In this document: one piece after another, positions 45,423 to 53,528 of the stretch
Layout of the letters: each line of letters begins with the position of its first letter
Position numbering within the stretch: position 1 is the first letter of the stretch
NCBI GenBank assembly: GCA_963726315.1
Contig: CAVSBZ010000007.1
Coordinates: 682,001 to 746,000, forward strand
DNA length: 64,000 nucleotides
DNA from: FEB-25 sp963726315
GTDB lineage: Bacteria; Chloroflexota; Anaerolineae; Anaerolineales; UBA4823
Reading direction: 5' to 3'
Translations under genes and position numbers: made by a program
The notes under the pieces: model-generated
Seen by the model: the letters and a program-made list of their open reading frames with translations, nothing else
Database searches by the model: none
Told to the model about the DNA's origin: nothing

Positions 45423-45431
45423 TGGTATAAT
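45423..45431 (+). promoter_or_regulatory. extended -10 promoter of the tRNA-Ser gene
   Basis: TGGTATAAT is a perfect extended -10 box; the -35 region is weak. Transcription would begin near 45438, about 34 bases before the tRNA. Confidence 0.6.
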
Positions 45432-45439
45432 GCGCTTCG

Positions 45440-45468
45440 CTGTGGAGAGACAACCACAGTAGTTTTTT
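45440..45468 (+). terminator. hairpin with T-tract between the tRNA promoter and tRNA-Ser
   Basis: CTGTGG (45440-45445) pairs with CCACAG (45454-45459), followed by TAGTTTTTT. By form it is a short rho-independent terminator. It would stop readthrough from the acetyltransferase gene, but it also lies downstream of the apparent tRNA promoter, so it could instead be a leader hairpin or attenuator. Confidence 0.55.
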
Positions 45469-45471
45469 CTC

Positions 45472-45561
45472 GGAGAGGTCGCGTAGTCTGGCCTAGCGCG
45501 CACGCCTGGAGAGCGTGTTTCCCGCAAGGGAACGAGGGTTCAAATCCCTCCCTCTCCGCCA
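45472..45561 (+). tRNA. tRNA-Ser(GGA)
   Basis: The 90-base gene folds into a class II cloverleaf. GGAGAGG pairs with CCTCTCC, followed by discriminator G and an encoded CCA. The anticodon stem CACGC/GCGTG bears the loop CTGGAGA with anticodon GGA, reading UCC/UCU serine codons. The long variable arm is TTCCC-GCAA-GGGAA and the T arm is GAGGG-TTCAAAT-CCCTC. A diverged partial copy lies 1.7 kb downstream. Confidence 0.95.
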
Positions 45562-45752
45562 GGAAATGGTGGGGGTAGCGATACCTCCACCTGCCATATA
45601 TGGGGGTAATACAACGGCTTTTCTTTTGATTTTAAGAATAATCGTGTGTGTTAACTCACGCAACACAGAACGATAAGATTCTATTTATCATTTGGATAAA
45701 TGTTACAATTAACCAGCGGCTTTTTTTAAATTTGATATTTTGGGGAGGAGCT

Positions 45753-46624
45753 ATGAGAATCTTTCGTCGAATTCTTGGGGTGTTCGTTATGATTGCTGGA
45801 ATACTGGGCTTGCTGCTCAGCCTGGGAGGATTAGTAGGAGTGTGGGTGATGAAACCCACTGTTACTACTTATGCAAGTACAACCATTGACACTCTCAACA
45901 CATCCATCACCACAAGTAAAAATGTCATGAAGATCACCGGGGAGGCATTAGGAGCCACCGTCGATAGCCTGGATGCTCTTTCGACTATGTTGCGTTCAAC
46001 GGCAACCACTGTGGATGAAACCACGCCGGTATTGAATGACGTCACTGCTCATCATGTCTGATACATTGCCCTCCACATTTAGAGCAGCTACAACTTCGCT
46101 TTCTACTGCCCAAGACGCCGCAAAGGTCCTCGAAAGTACCATCAAATCGCTGGATTCTTTTCGTTTCTTGCTGAGTGCTAATCCATTGTTGGGGAATCTG
46201 GTTGGTGAGACAGGAGCCGTTTACAACCCAGAGGTACCTTTAGCAGAATTCTTTGGGTGAATTGGCGAAAAGCCTTGATGGTCTTCCGGACACATTCGTT
46301 AAAATGTCGGTCAATCTCAGCACGACTGATGATAATCTGGGATCAATTCGAGGAAACCTCACGACAATGTCGGATAGCGTTGGATTGATCTCATCCAGCT
46401 TGAGCGAGTACGAGAAGATGGTCAATCAATCTCAATCATCCATGGACAATTTAAGTTCTATACTCACCAGTATTCAGTCGAACCTGACTACCATACTCAA
46501 TGGAGTGTTGATTGTGTCAACTTTGTTACTGTTATGGTTCCTGGCCACTCAGGTTGTCATCCTCAGTCAAGGATGGGAGTTATATCAGGGTACGGCAGAT
46601 CGAATGGAAAGTAATACGGATTAG
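45753..46624 (+). pseudogene. membrane-anchored coiled-coil protein, two frameshifts
   Basis: GGGGAGG precedes ATG 45753. The first frame gives one N-terminal membrane segment (about residues 9-32) and a Thr/Ser-rich helical region. The frame changes near 46045 and again near 46250. The joined product would be about 290 residues, ending with another hydrophobic segment (VLIVSTLLLLWFLATQVVIL) and a short tail. Repeated wording such as STTIDTLNTSIT, TTSLSTAQDAAKV and LSTTDDNLGSIRGNL suggests a membrane-tethered coiled coil, vaguely like MCE or methyl-accepting stalks. No function is recognised. The two breaks may be real decay in this accessory stretch or assembly indels. Confidence 0.65.
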
Positions 46625-46705
46625 CTTATAGTACTTTATCTCATTGTAAAATTATCAATCAGCCAAACCAAAAAATATCAGACGCAAAGAACAGGAGAGT
46701 TTCAA

Positions 46706-46933
46706 ATGAAGGTAACTCTTGATACAACACTTGGTGTTCTTTTAGACGACCCAAAAGCCAGAGTGGTACTTGATCAGTATGTGCCAGGTCTCTCCAGCAA
46801 CCCAATGATCCCAATGGTTAAGGGAATGACACTGAACAATTTGCTTGCGTTACCGCAAGCCGCGCAATTCGGCCTGACCAAAGAAAAGGTTGATCAGATT
46901 TTGGTGGAAGTAAACAAACAGCTAGGAAATTAA
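46706..46933 (+). CDS. small protein with VLDQYVPGLSSNP-type domain
   Basis: The 75-residue protein is preceded by CAGGAGAG. The segment ARVVLDQYVPGLSSNPMIPMVKGMTL resembles, from memory, a short helical module found at the C-terminus of some esterases and glucosidases; here it stands alone (quoted in part: LDQYVPGLSSNPM). The function is unknown. A hairpin terminator follows at 47053. Confidence 0.65.
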   Translation: MKVTLDTTLGVLLDDPKARVVLDQYVPGLSSNPMIPMVKGMTLNNLLALPQAAQFGLTKEKVDQILVEVNKQLGN

Positions 46934-47052
46934 TAACTTAATGCAACTTTTTTAGGAGCAAATTCCATTGGGTATGTTATCACCTGGATCAGTGAGGTGA
47001 AAATACGCAAACTTGATCCTTTGGATTATTTTCGGTGAACGTTAAATAGAAA

Positions 47053-47090
47053 CGCCCAGGCCTTCATCAGCCTGGGCGATTTGCGTTTTA
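47053..47090 (+). terminator. hairpin terminator after the small helical protein gene
   Basis: CGCCCAGGC (47053-47061) and GCCTGGGCG (47070-47078) form a perfect 9-bp stem with an 8-base loop. The following ATTTGCGTTTTA is only moderately T-rich. The stem is preceded by an A-rich stretch, so it may act in both directions. Confidence 0.6.
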
Positions 47091-47177
47091 GAGTTCAGAG
47101 TAAAACAGTCACTATTATATTCAATAGATCAGCTCTCAGCAATAAATGGTTTTCCAAAAATGGAATACAAATAATAT

Positions 47178-47239
47178 GCACGCTTGGAGAGCAAATTTCC
47201 CGCAAGGGAACGAGGGTTCAAATTCCTCCCTCTCTGCCA
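47178..47239 (+). repeat. diverged 3' copy of tRNA-Ser (attachment-site-like)
   Basis: The 62 bases match 45500-45561 of the tRNA-Ser gene without gaps at 56 positions. They run from the anticodon stem to the terminal CCA and include a 28-base perfect run through the variable arm and T loop. The 5' half of a tRNA is absent, so it is not a functional gene. Such 3' duplications commonly mark integration of tyrosine-recombinase elements, but no integrase lies between the copies. Confidence 0.75.
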
Positions 47240-47438
47240 CCATCGGTGGCGATCTGGTTTACCCATATCGCTTTTTCTGTCTCAGAAGGGAGTGACCAGC
47301 TAGGTATATATCCGGTACACTTAGTTTTAACCGGTCAAGAGGACTTAAGGATACAAGTAAGAATCAGGTATAAAATTATTCATGCATTGAATATAGCCTT
47401 TTCACTGGTGAAAGTAGTCTTGGCACACGAGAAAACAT

Positions 47439-47948
47439 ATGGCAATCTTTCGATATGACGATGTAATGCTTACCCATCCGCTTGATTGGATGTTGCTACA
47501 GAATGGTCCAATTACTCTTTATTATCACAGAGAAATCCTTGAAAGTGATTTATCGTGGCTTCGAGACCACGAATATCAAATAGACCTATTTCGTTGCAAT
47601 GACTGGTGGTATGAAGGTGACTTTTTCGATGCTATCTTCACAAAACTTGCATTTCGGGTAAGAAGCTTGGATGATTTAGATGATGACCTGCTCGATCTTG
47701 CTATTCCAGAAAATAGTGGTCGTGTACTTGTCTATTACCATTACGACCAATTTGTTGCACAAAATCCTGATGTTGCTGAGAAAGTGCTTGATATCCTTGC
47801 GTATTCGGCACGATATCACTTACTCTTTGGACGACGCATGATGGTCCTTGTGCAATCCAATAACCCGAAACTTTCCTTCAATAAAGTCGGCGGATGTCCG
47901 GTCATCTGGAATGGTCGTGAGTTTACTGACCAAGCGCGCGGTCTATAG
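47439..47948 (+). CDS. barstar-like protein (possible ribonuclease inhibitor family)
   Basis: The 169-residue acidic soluble protein has the layout I associate with the barstar family. An opening strand-helix is followed by a short acidic motif (YQIDLFRCNDWWYEGDFFDAI, quoted here in part as CNDWWYEGDFF), an Asp-rich loop (LDDLDDDLLDL), then GRVLVYYHYDQF and a C-terminal strand LVQSNNPKLSF. Known barstars bind and block barnase-type RNases. The DYYG-N-DA core seen in canonical members is poorly kept, so the family call is tentative. No cognate toxin is nearby. It lies just beyond the partial tRNA copy, with a weak ribosome binding site. Confidence 0.55.
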   Translation: MAIFRYDDVMLTHPLDWMLLQNGPITLYYHREILESDLSWLRDHEYQIDLFRCNDWWYEGDFFDAIFTKLAFRVRSLDDLDDDLLDLAIPENSGRVLVYYHYDQFVAQNPDVAEKVLDILAYSARYHLLFGRRMMVLVQSNNPKLSFNKVGGCPVIWNGREFTDQARGL

Positions 47949-48386
47949 CCAGTTATCAGACATTCTGGTTAAAAAGGACTCCGATACATTCGCTCTTAGG
48001 CAATACTACTAGCTTAAATCACCAAATATATTTGGCAAAGGTAAAGAACCACCTTACTCAGCCTGTTGTAATCGACCGATAAAAGTGCTATAGTATTATT
48101 GATGGGTGATTTGGGAGGTTCCCAGATCAAAAGGCGGGATAGTGATTCGTAAACCAATGCGCATGAAATTTTATAAATAATTCTCGATCCCATTCCTTGA
48201 AAGTTACGCTGCCAACAATCAAGGATATATAGCTACTGCTGTGTCACACGATATTTGGTTGATAAAGCAAGTGCGTCGAAAGGAGGATTGCCTATCAGAA
48301 GTTGAATACGAATATGTTAAGACGGTAGTCAGCAATCGTAAACACATCTATTTTTACAGCACCATCAGATGAAAGGAGTATCAACC
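47949..48386. other. intergenic stretch with a possible gene remnant
   Basis: An open frame from about 48181 to the TGA at 48370-48372 reads protein-like (for example GYIATAVSHDIWLIKQVR) but has no start codon, because a stop immediately precedes it. It may be the 3' remnant of a decayed gene. The rest of the stretch shows nothing recognisable. Confidence 0.4.
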
Positions 48387-48749
48387 ATGCATGGTAAGAG
48401 AGAAGATATCCCTCTGTTGTTCCAGTCAGGCGCTTACTCAAGTCGGCAAATTGAATGGGGAGACATGGATGGGGGTTTTTGGGGCTTTCCAGCAGGATTT
48501 GACTCTACCCCGTTATTCAATGGGTTCCCTAATGGTTGCGAATGTCCACACTGGGGTTACTTGTTAAAAGGGAGGATGCGGGTAAAATACGCCGACCACG
48601 AAGAAGTGATCACAGCTGGGGAAGCCTACTATTTAGCCCCGGGTCACCTCCCTGTGATGGAAGAAGATTGTGAGATGGTCGAATTTAGCCCCAAAGACCT
48701 GAGTCGGAAGTGGATGCAGATCGCAGGTCGTAATATGGCAACACGGTAA
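48387..48749 (+). CDS. small cupin-domain protein
   Basis: The 120-residue protein is a single-domain cupin candidate, with CECPHWGYLLKGRMRVKYAD as the first conserved box (shortened: HWGYLLKGRM) and AGEAYYLAPGHLPV as the second. The metal histidines are partly present (His of PHWG and of PGHLP). Ligand and role are unknown. AAAGGAG lies ten bases before the ATG at 48387, which is therefore preferred over the ATG at 48369. Confidence 0.78.
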   Translation: MHGKREDIPLLFQSGAYSSRQIEWGDMDGGFWGFPAGFDSTPLFNGFPNGCECPHWGYLLKGRMRVKYADHEEVITAGEAYYLAPGHLPVMEEDCEMVEFSPKDLSRKWMQIAGRNMATR

Positions 48750-49221
48750 CCAGGTAGTCCAAAGATCCAATGGCAAGGTAATAACACCCCAACCACTCAA
48801 ATCAAACACGGACGCTGGTGTGCGTCCCTGTTCGATTCCAGCACCCAGGCAGGAACAAGTTCATAACAAAAAAATCTTCCTATCCATTGAAGGCAGTCAG
48901 AAATCGAACTACTACTGTCAAGTTACATCGATAAGACTAAGAAATTAATAAATTTATCCACCTATTAGATGGCATAATTTAGGCAGAATGGTTAGAATTA
49001 TCGTTAACCGAGCTATTACGAGATATTCAGCGCGACGATCCAGGCGATGAACACTGCGAAGCTGAAAAAATAGTGAGGATTAACTCGCTGACTATCATCG
49101 ATAAAAAATTCGTTGTTAGGCAAGAATGGAAATGCTAGCTATATAATAAGCAGCAGTTACAAGGCTGCCTCGTAAAACTGTGGCATTCGTTACCACTTAT
49201 ACCCGAAAACAAGGAGCAACA
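48750..49221. other. intergenic stretch with a tRNA-like relic
   Basis: A perfect 6-bp hairpin GGACGC-TGGTGT-GCGTCC (48810-48827) followed by CTGTTCGATTCCAG looks like the variable arm and T loop of a class II tRNA with a base missing. No acceptor or anticodon part is found, so at most it is a relic. The rest of the 472 bp shows no gene. Confidence 0.35.
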
Positions 49222-50442
49222 ATGAGCATGAAACCATTTACCAATCCCCGAGTAGGCGTTAGCGGACTCAAGCCAGGCGGATGGACCCAGGCAGGCCTTG
49301 GTTTCTGGATACGTGCCAGCGACCAGGCTTTTCTTTTCCAGCGCGGTATCCCGAACATGACAGCTGAACAGATCAGGGTGGGTCTGCTCCCGATGTACGA
49401 CCTACCCATTCTGAGAGAACGAACGGGACGGCATCAGACAGCTGCTATGGAATGGGACCTCTATCAGGTGGAAACCAAGGGACCAGCTGGTGAGCTATTT
49501 ATCGTGGAAGCAGCGTTGACACAGGTTGGAAAATGGGCGTTTATTGTCCTTGTGGCTGGTAACGTCTCTGCATCCGAGGAGCTGCGCGATAAAATCTTTC
49601 TGCCCGCCGTTGAAGCCCTGGTACCTGTTTATAGCGGAGCGGAGGCGAGGCGCGTGGCGAAGGACAGGGCGAGCAAGTATGCTGACACCGTTCGGGATGT
49701 GAGGGATGGCATGAAATCCAACCTGACTGAGGAAACCGATTGGGTTTCTGACCAGATGAAGGGTGTGGCGATGCCAGCCTCACAAAAAGCCTACGACCCA
49801 GCATGCGAATTGATCACCCTGCCTAAACCGGATTCAACCGTCCTGAAAAAGCCGGACATCCTGACCTGCATCGCTGACCGGAAGAGCCGGCGAAAATATT
49901 CAACCGCGAACCTGACGCTTGACGAGCTGGCCTATCTGCTCTGGGCTACCCAGGGTGTGCGGATGGCACTCGCCACCGGGCGCCATTACAGAACAGTCCC
50001 ATCCGCTGGCGCGCGCCATTCCTTCGAGACCTACCTTGTTATCCAGCACGTGAAAGGGCTAAAGACCGGCGTCTACCGTTACCTGCCGTTCGAACACCAG
50101 CTTGCCTTTCTCTTTACTGCGGAAAATCTGTCAGAAAAGATGACCACCTTAGCTTCCGATCAACCCTTCGTAGGGAATTCAGCAGTTTGCTTCATCTGGA
50201 GCACGATCCCTTATCGGATGGAATGGCGTTATGGTCTCGGGTCGGAGAGGGTGATCCTGATGGACGTGGGGCATGTTTGCCAAAATCTATACCTGGCGGC
50301 TGAATTGATCGGTTGCGGTACGTGCGGCGTCGCTGCCTATGATCAGGAAAAACTGGATCAGTTCCTAGGCCTGGATGGCAAGGATGAATTCGTAATTTAC
50401 CTGGCACCGGTAGGGAAAGTGGGGCGAGAGGAAGAGGACTGA
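49222..50442 (+). CDS. SagB/ThcOx-type nitroreductase with an extra N-terminal domain
   Basis: The C-terminal half (about residues 205-400) of this 406-residue protein is a flavin-dependent dehydrogenase of the SagB/nitroreductase superfamily. Motifs include DRKSRRKYST, LWATQGVR, RTVPSAGARHSFETYLVI and the GCGTCGVAAYD C-terminal block. Relatives oxidise azolines in peptide maturation, but many are standalone enzymes of unknown substrate. The first roughly 180 residues form a separate alpha/beta region that I do not recognise (MEWDLYQVE, KWAFIVLVAGN). No precursor peptide or cyclodehydratase gene is adjacent. AAGGAG before ATG 49222 fixes the start. Confidence 0.8.
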   Translation: MSMKPFTNPRVGVSGLKPGGWTQAGLGFWIRASDQAFLFQRGIPNMTAEQIRVGLLPMYDLPILRERTGRHQTAAMEWDLYQVETKGPAGELFIVEAALTQVGKWAFIVLVAGNVSASEELRDKIFLPAVEALVPVYSGAEARRVAKDRASKYADTVRDVRDGMKSNLTEETDWVSDQMKGVAMPASQKAYDPACELITLPKPDSTVLKKPDILTCIADRKSRRKYSTANLTLDELAYLLWATQGVRMALATGRHYRTVPSAGARHSFETYLVIQHVKGLKTGVYRYLPFEHQLAFLFTAENLSEKMTTLASDQPFVGNSAVCFIWSTIPYRMEWRYGLGSERVILMDVGHVCQNLYLAAELIGCGTCGVAAYDQEKLDQFLGLDGKDEFVIYLAPVGKVGREEED

Positions 50443-50614
50443 CAAGCGGGAGACACTGTTTGCAGAAAAAATACAATATATACTCGTGGTCCAGCTATAT
50501 TCATGTTAAATTTCCTGTTTATAATCAGATCGAATTATCCAGATTAAGCATCTCATCTTTCAGATTTGTAGTTGATTACTGACGAGTCGATCATTTCGGA
50601 ACGCGGAGGTTTAA

Positions 50615-51577
50615 ATGACCTTGACAACATCGAAAAGCGATCTAGAAAAACGTTTGACTCAACTAAGGAGGGAAGTCCTTAGCAGAGGTTATGATCGACA
50701 CCCTTCAATATTGAATAATATCTCTGAATTGCCTCATGAACTTCAATCAGTGGAGGTAACAATTCTGGTCAGCGACAAAGCGCTCGAAACCATCATTGCT
50801 TTTCCGGCGCAGATTCAACATGGGTGGAAATACGTCCCGAAGCAAGCTTTGCTGTTTACAACAACCGAGGTGATGCATATCCTGGCCTCCATTTGGCCTG
50901 ACCAGGAACCTCAGATCAGCTCCTCGAATGGAGGCGAGCTGATGTATATGAGGGTGTCATTATTATTGCTGTATGGGTGCCTGGAAATCGTTGCACGAGG
51001 CAATTACACGCCCACCCAGATCAACATCGAATTCAATACCGTTGCCTGGTATCGGATGTCGCTGGCGCTGGAGAAAATTCTTCAGGCATCCAAAACTAGA
51101 CCCGATAAGCACTCTGAAAAAATCACGGTTTCAGGTAATACAAAACAGGAAATCAAGAAGTTGCCATACAAGTTCTCAAACAGCATTTCTATCTTCGGGC
51201 TACTTCCCGACGAGGAGCTGGAAGAGCTGGTATTCCAACCCGCCATTAATAAGCGGTGGCTGATTTTAGGTCGTCGACCGTTGATATCCAACACCTTGTT
51301 ATTGCTCACCACAAATTTTCTGGTGATGATCCAGGAGGATCCGTATGTGAAGCTGGGTTGGATCATCACGTATATTCCTCGATGCAACATTACTCGAATA
51401 CGCAATCAGCCTTGCAGCTTGTGGAACGAAGTAACCATCCAATTGGAACGCGAAGAGCAGACAACAGAATATAAGTTACTACTGAAAGACGAAATTACCC
51501 AAACCTGGCAAGAGAAGTGGATCGGACATAGTGGCAAGTGGATAGATTTACCAACTGAGGTTAAGAAGGAAGTTTAG
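50615..51577 (+). CDS. conserved-looking soluble protein of unknown function
   Basis: The 320-residue protein begins with a Leu/Arg-rich helix (SDLEKRLTQLRREVLSRG) and shows no signal peptide. The C-terminal part (about 200-310) reads like a PH-like beta domain (RPLISNTLLLLTTNFLVMIQED, shortened; then TRIRNQPCSLWNEVTIQLE). The middle contains GWKYVPKQALLFTTTEVMHI. I do not recognise a family. GGAGG lies seven bases upstream of the ATG. Confidence 0.72.
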   Translation: MTLTTSKSDLEKRLTQLRREVLSRGYDRHPSILNNISELPHELQSVEVTILVSDKALETIIAFPAQIQHGWKYVPKQALLFTTTEVMHILASIWPDQEPQISSSNGGELMYMRVSLLLLYGCLEIVARGNYTPTQINIEFNTVAWYRMSLALEKILQASKTRPDKHSEKITVSGNTKQEIKKLPYKFSNSISIFGLLPDEELEELVFQPAINKRWLILGRRPLISNTLLLLTTNFLVMIQEDPYVKLGWIITYIPRCNITRIRNQPCSLWNEVTIQLEREEQTTEYKLLLKDEITQTWQEKWIGHSGKWIDLPTEVKKEV

Positions 51578-51758
51578 TGATACCCACTCATGCTAATCTG
51601 TGGAATCAATATGGATTGGATAAGCCCTCGATTAGAACTTAATCTATCCAGGAAGTATTAACCCTTTCGTGATGTGGGTGGTTTTTGATAATATTTTAGA
51701 GGATGATGTGATAAACTAGAAAAGGAGCACCGTTTTATAACCAAGAGGGATCGGCTGC

Positions 51759-52064
51759 ATGAAAAATCATCTATTTTGGATGTTATTTGTTCTGGCGGGG
51801 TTGATCATCATCGGGGGACCCACGGCTAGCGCATCTGCACAGGTCTATTTAGGAGCTCATCAGATTGAGCGGTCTGCAAGCATTCAGCAGGCAGACCAAA
51901 CGCCAAGACCAACTATTTCTCCCTCCCTGGTTACTATTGATACCCCGGATTCGCGTGAAATGCCGCCTGTGGGAAGTAATGCCGGCCTGGTGATCGGGGC
52001 GAGTGTATTGGTGCTCATCATCATTGGGGGAGTTCTCGGCACACGACGGCGAGAAAAACATTGA
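51759..52064 (+). CDS. small secreted or surface protein with C-terminal membrane anchor
   Basis: The 101-residue protein has a signal peptide (hydrophobic to about residue 22, with ASASAQ as a possible cleavage site). A Pro/Thr/Ser-rich middle follows, then a C-terminal hydrophobic segment (GLVIGASVLVLIIIGGVLG) ending in RRREKH. The plan resembles sorting-signal proteins, but no LPXTG or PEP-CTERM motif is present, so simple membrane anchoring is likely. Function unknown. Confidence 0.65.
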   Translation: MKNHLFWMLFVLAGLIIIGGPTASASAQVYLGAHQIERSASIQQADQTPRPTISPSLVTIDTPDSREMPPVGSNAGLVIGASVLVLIIIGGVLGTRRREKH

Positions 52065-52089
52065 CAAGGTTAATTTCATAGGGTATGCT
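52061..52089 (+). promoter_or_regulatory. sigma-70 promoter of the SRP RNA gene
   Basis: A consensus TTGACA (52061-52066), a 17-bp spacer and TATGCT (52084-52089) place the transcription start near 52096, exactly where the SRP RNA helix begins. The -35 box overlaps the stop of the small anchored protein gene. Confidence 0.7.
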
Positions 52090-52095
52090 TGCTGC

Positions 52096-52202
52096 GCTCC
52101 GGGTGGGTCCAGCGCGGCGGAACCCTTCGAACCCTGTCAGATCTGAGAAGAAGCAGCAGTAAGGAGGATATTCCGGGTGCCGCTGGGTAGCTTGCCCGGA
52201 GT
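52096..52202 (+). ncRNA. ffs: signal recognition particle RNA (bacterial small type)
   Basis: The central part contains the conserved domain IV text TGTCAG-ATCTGAG-AAGAAGCAGCAGTAA, matching the universal GTCAGG...GGAAGNAGC motif that binds Ffh. The ends pair: CTCCGGG (52097-52103) with CCCGGAG (52195-52201), and CCAGCGCGGC with GCCGCTGG inside. The length of about 106 bases fits the 4.5S-type SRP RNA. With Ffh it targets nascent membrane proteins. A promoter and a terminator flank it precisely. Confidence 0.92.
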
Positions 52203-52217
52203 TTTGGTTAAATAATA

Positions 52218-52248
52218 CCAGCGGTGAAATTTCACCGCTGGGTTTTTG
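52218..52248 (+). terminator. rho-independent terminator of the SRP RNA gene
   Basis: CCAGCGGTGAAATTTCACCGCTGG (quoted as the two arms CCAGCGGTGAAA and TTTCACCGCTGG) is a perfect palindrome followed by GTTTTTGG. It also lies just after the convergent TadG-like gene and could serve both. Confidence 0.88.
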
Positions 52249-52262
52249 GTGGGAAAAGCAGT

Positions 52263-53507
52263 TTATTTTGATAGTTCCAGGAATGCTGGACGAGTAGCCC
52301 CGATACAACCGTCATATGATACTTTTGTATATGCATTCCCGTTGAGTACTACATTCCATCCGATCACCTGAGAATTCACAAATATTGAATCTCCTGTACC
52401 ATCCAATAAAATCGTGGAATTTGGGGCATAGACAACCCCTTCATAGTATGAAGATTCATTTCCATTCAGCTTTAACTCGTTATGGTTCGAAGCGGGTAGA
52501 TAGATCGTTATGCCTTTCAGCGCTGGAGATACAGCAGTTAATGATGAAAGTTGGATATCTGCATTGCCATTGGTTGTGAATGATCCATTGAGCAAAACGA
52601 TGGTTACTCCAGTGCCATGAAGCATGCCATGAGAACCCTGCAAATTTACATTGCCCGAGACGCAGTATAACCCAGGGTCAATATCGCCTTTTAACTGGCT
52701 GGCATTGATATTGTGAGCAGCCGCATCAGCGCAATTGGGTTCCGGGATACCTAAGTCTGAAGGAGTGATTGAAATATCTGTTGTTTCAGGAGGAGGAGAC
52801 CAGTTATCCGGGTCACCGGGTATCACCTCGTGACCTACGGGTACTGCTCCACCGGTAACTGTGGTGGTAAAAGACCCGTTTCCACTTAAGCAACCATTCG
52901 AGAAAACACCACCGCCAACGACTTCAGTAGCACTTCCACCAGAAACATTTACACCATTTTGTTGACCGGAACAGCCCTCAGGATTCAAAGCAACAATCGC
53001 GTTGCCGAAAGCGAAAGGTTGGCTAGGATGGACACGGGTGACTGCTTCTACTTCATTATGAAGGGCATCTGGGAATAAAACCTGAGCAAAATTGCTCTGG
53101 GTAGTCGATGATATTTCCACAGTAACATCAATGAATTTATCCAGATAACCCGGATATTGAATGCTACCGCATTCTGCATTAACATCATTATGATGAGAAA
53201 AATCGGTTTTAGAAATGGTGAAATCATTAAATCCGGCGCGATCAATCGCGGCATCCTCGGCTAAGTGCTCCGCAGTGTGATTACATGACCAGTTAACGTA
53301 ACATACTGGACTTTGTTCCAAATGGTATGCTGCCGCGCCGCCCCCAGCCAGGGAGGCCGCGTCAGCGGCATTTTGCGAATTACGCCGGTCGGCCAACGCC
53401 ATCCCGCCGTCGATTGCCAGGGCGACAAATCCCAGGAAGACGACCAGACCAAGCACCAGGTAAACAATTGCCTGGCCATTTTCAGAATTGCGAAAGTTTG
53501 CTTTCAT
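52263..53507 (-). CDS. TadG-like pilus-assembly protein with large ectodomain
   Basis: The 414-residue protein begins with the TadG-type N-terminus (NGQAIVYLVLGLVVFLGF, then DGGMALADRRNSQNAADAASLAGG), a single membrane anchor. A long, Asn/Gly/Ser-rich extracellular part (about 180-410) has beta-helix-like repeats (GNVNLQGS, NGSFTTNGNADIQLSS, LKLNGNESSYYEGVVYAPNSTILL shortened). No VWA domain is seen. AGGAGG precedes the ATG. It follows a TadE gene by 21 bp on the same strand. It probably contributes to a Tad-type surface structure, though no tadA/rcpA machinery lies in the window. Confidence 0.83.
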   Translation of the reverse strand: MKANFRNSENGQAIVYLVLGLVVFLGFVALAIDGGMALADRRNSQNAADAASLAGGGAAAYHLEQSPVCYVNWSCNHTAEHLAEDAAIDRAGFNDFTISKTDFSHHNDVNAECGSIQYPGYLDKFIDVTVEISSTTQSNFAQVLFPDALHNEVEAVTRVHPSQPFAFGNAIVALNPEGCSGQQNGVNVSGGSATEVVGGGVFSNGCLSGNGSFTTTVTGGAVPVGHEVIPGDPDNWSPPPETTDISITPSDLGIPEPNCADAAAHNINASQLKGDIDPGLYCVSGNVNLQGSHGMLHGTGVTIVLLNGSFTTNGNADIQLSSLTAVSPALKGITIYLPASNHNELKLNGNESSYYEGVVYAPNSTILLDGTGDSIFVNSQVIGWNVVLNGNAYTKVSYDGCIGATRPAFLELSK

Positions 53508-53528
53508 TGTTTCCTCCTAGAAATCTTC

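Larger units (their letters stand above)
46934..47438. other. gap holding a terminator and a partial tRNA copy
   Basis: This 505-bp gap contains a strong hairpin (47053-47078) and a 62-base relic of tRNA-Ser (47178-47239), each listed separately. A 125-codon frame crossing both (47081-47458) shows no protein-like features and is taken as spurious. The rest shows nothing recognisable. Confidence 0.6.

Noticed and set aside
47081..47458. 125-codon frame on the plus strand
   Set aside because: It runs through the terminator hairpin and the tRNA-Ser relic, lacks a ribosome binding site and shows no protein-like motif.
51640..51700. Rho-independent terminator after the 320-residue protein gene
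   Set aside because: ACCC and GGGT can pair but the stem is only four bases with a long loop, too weak to call.
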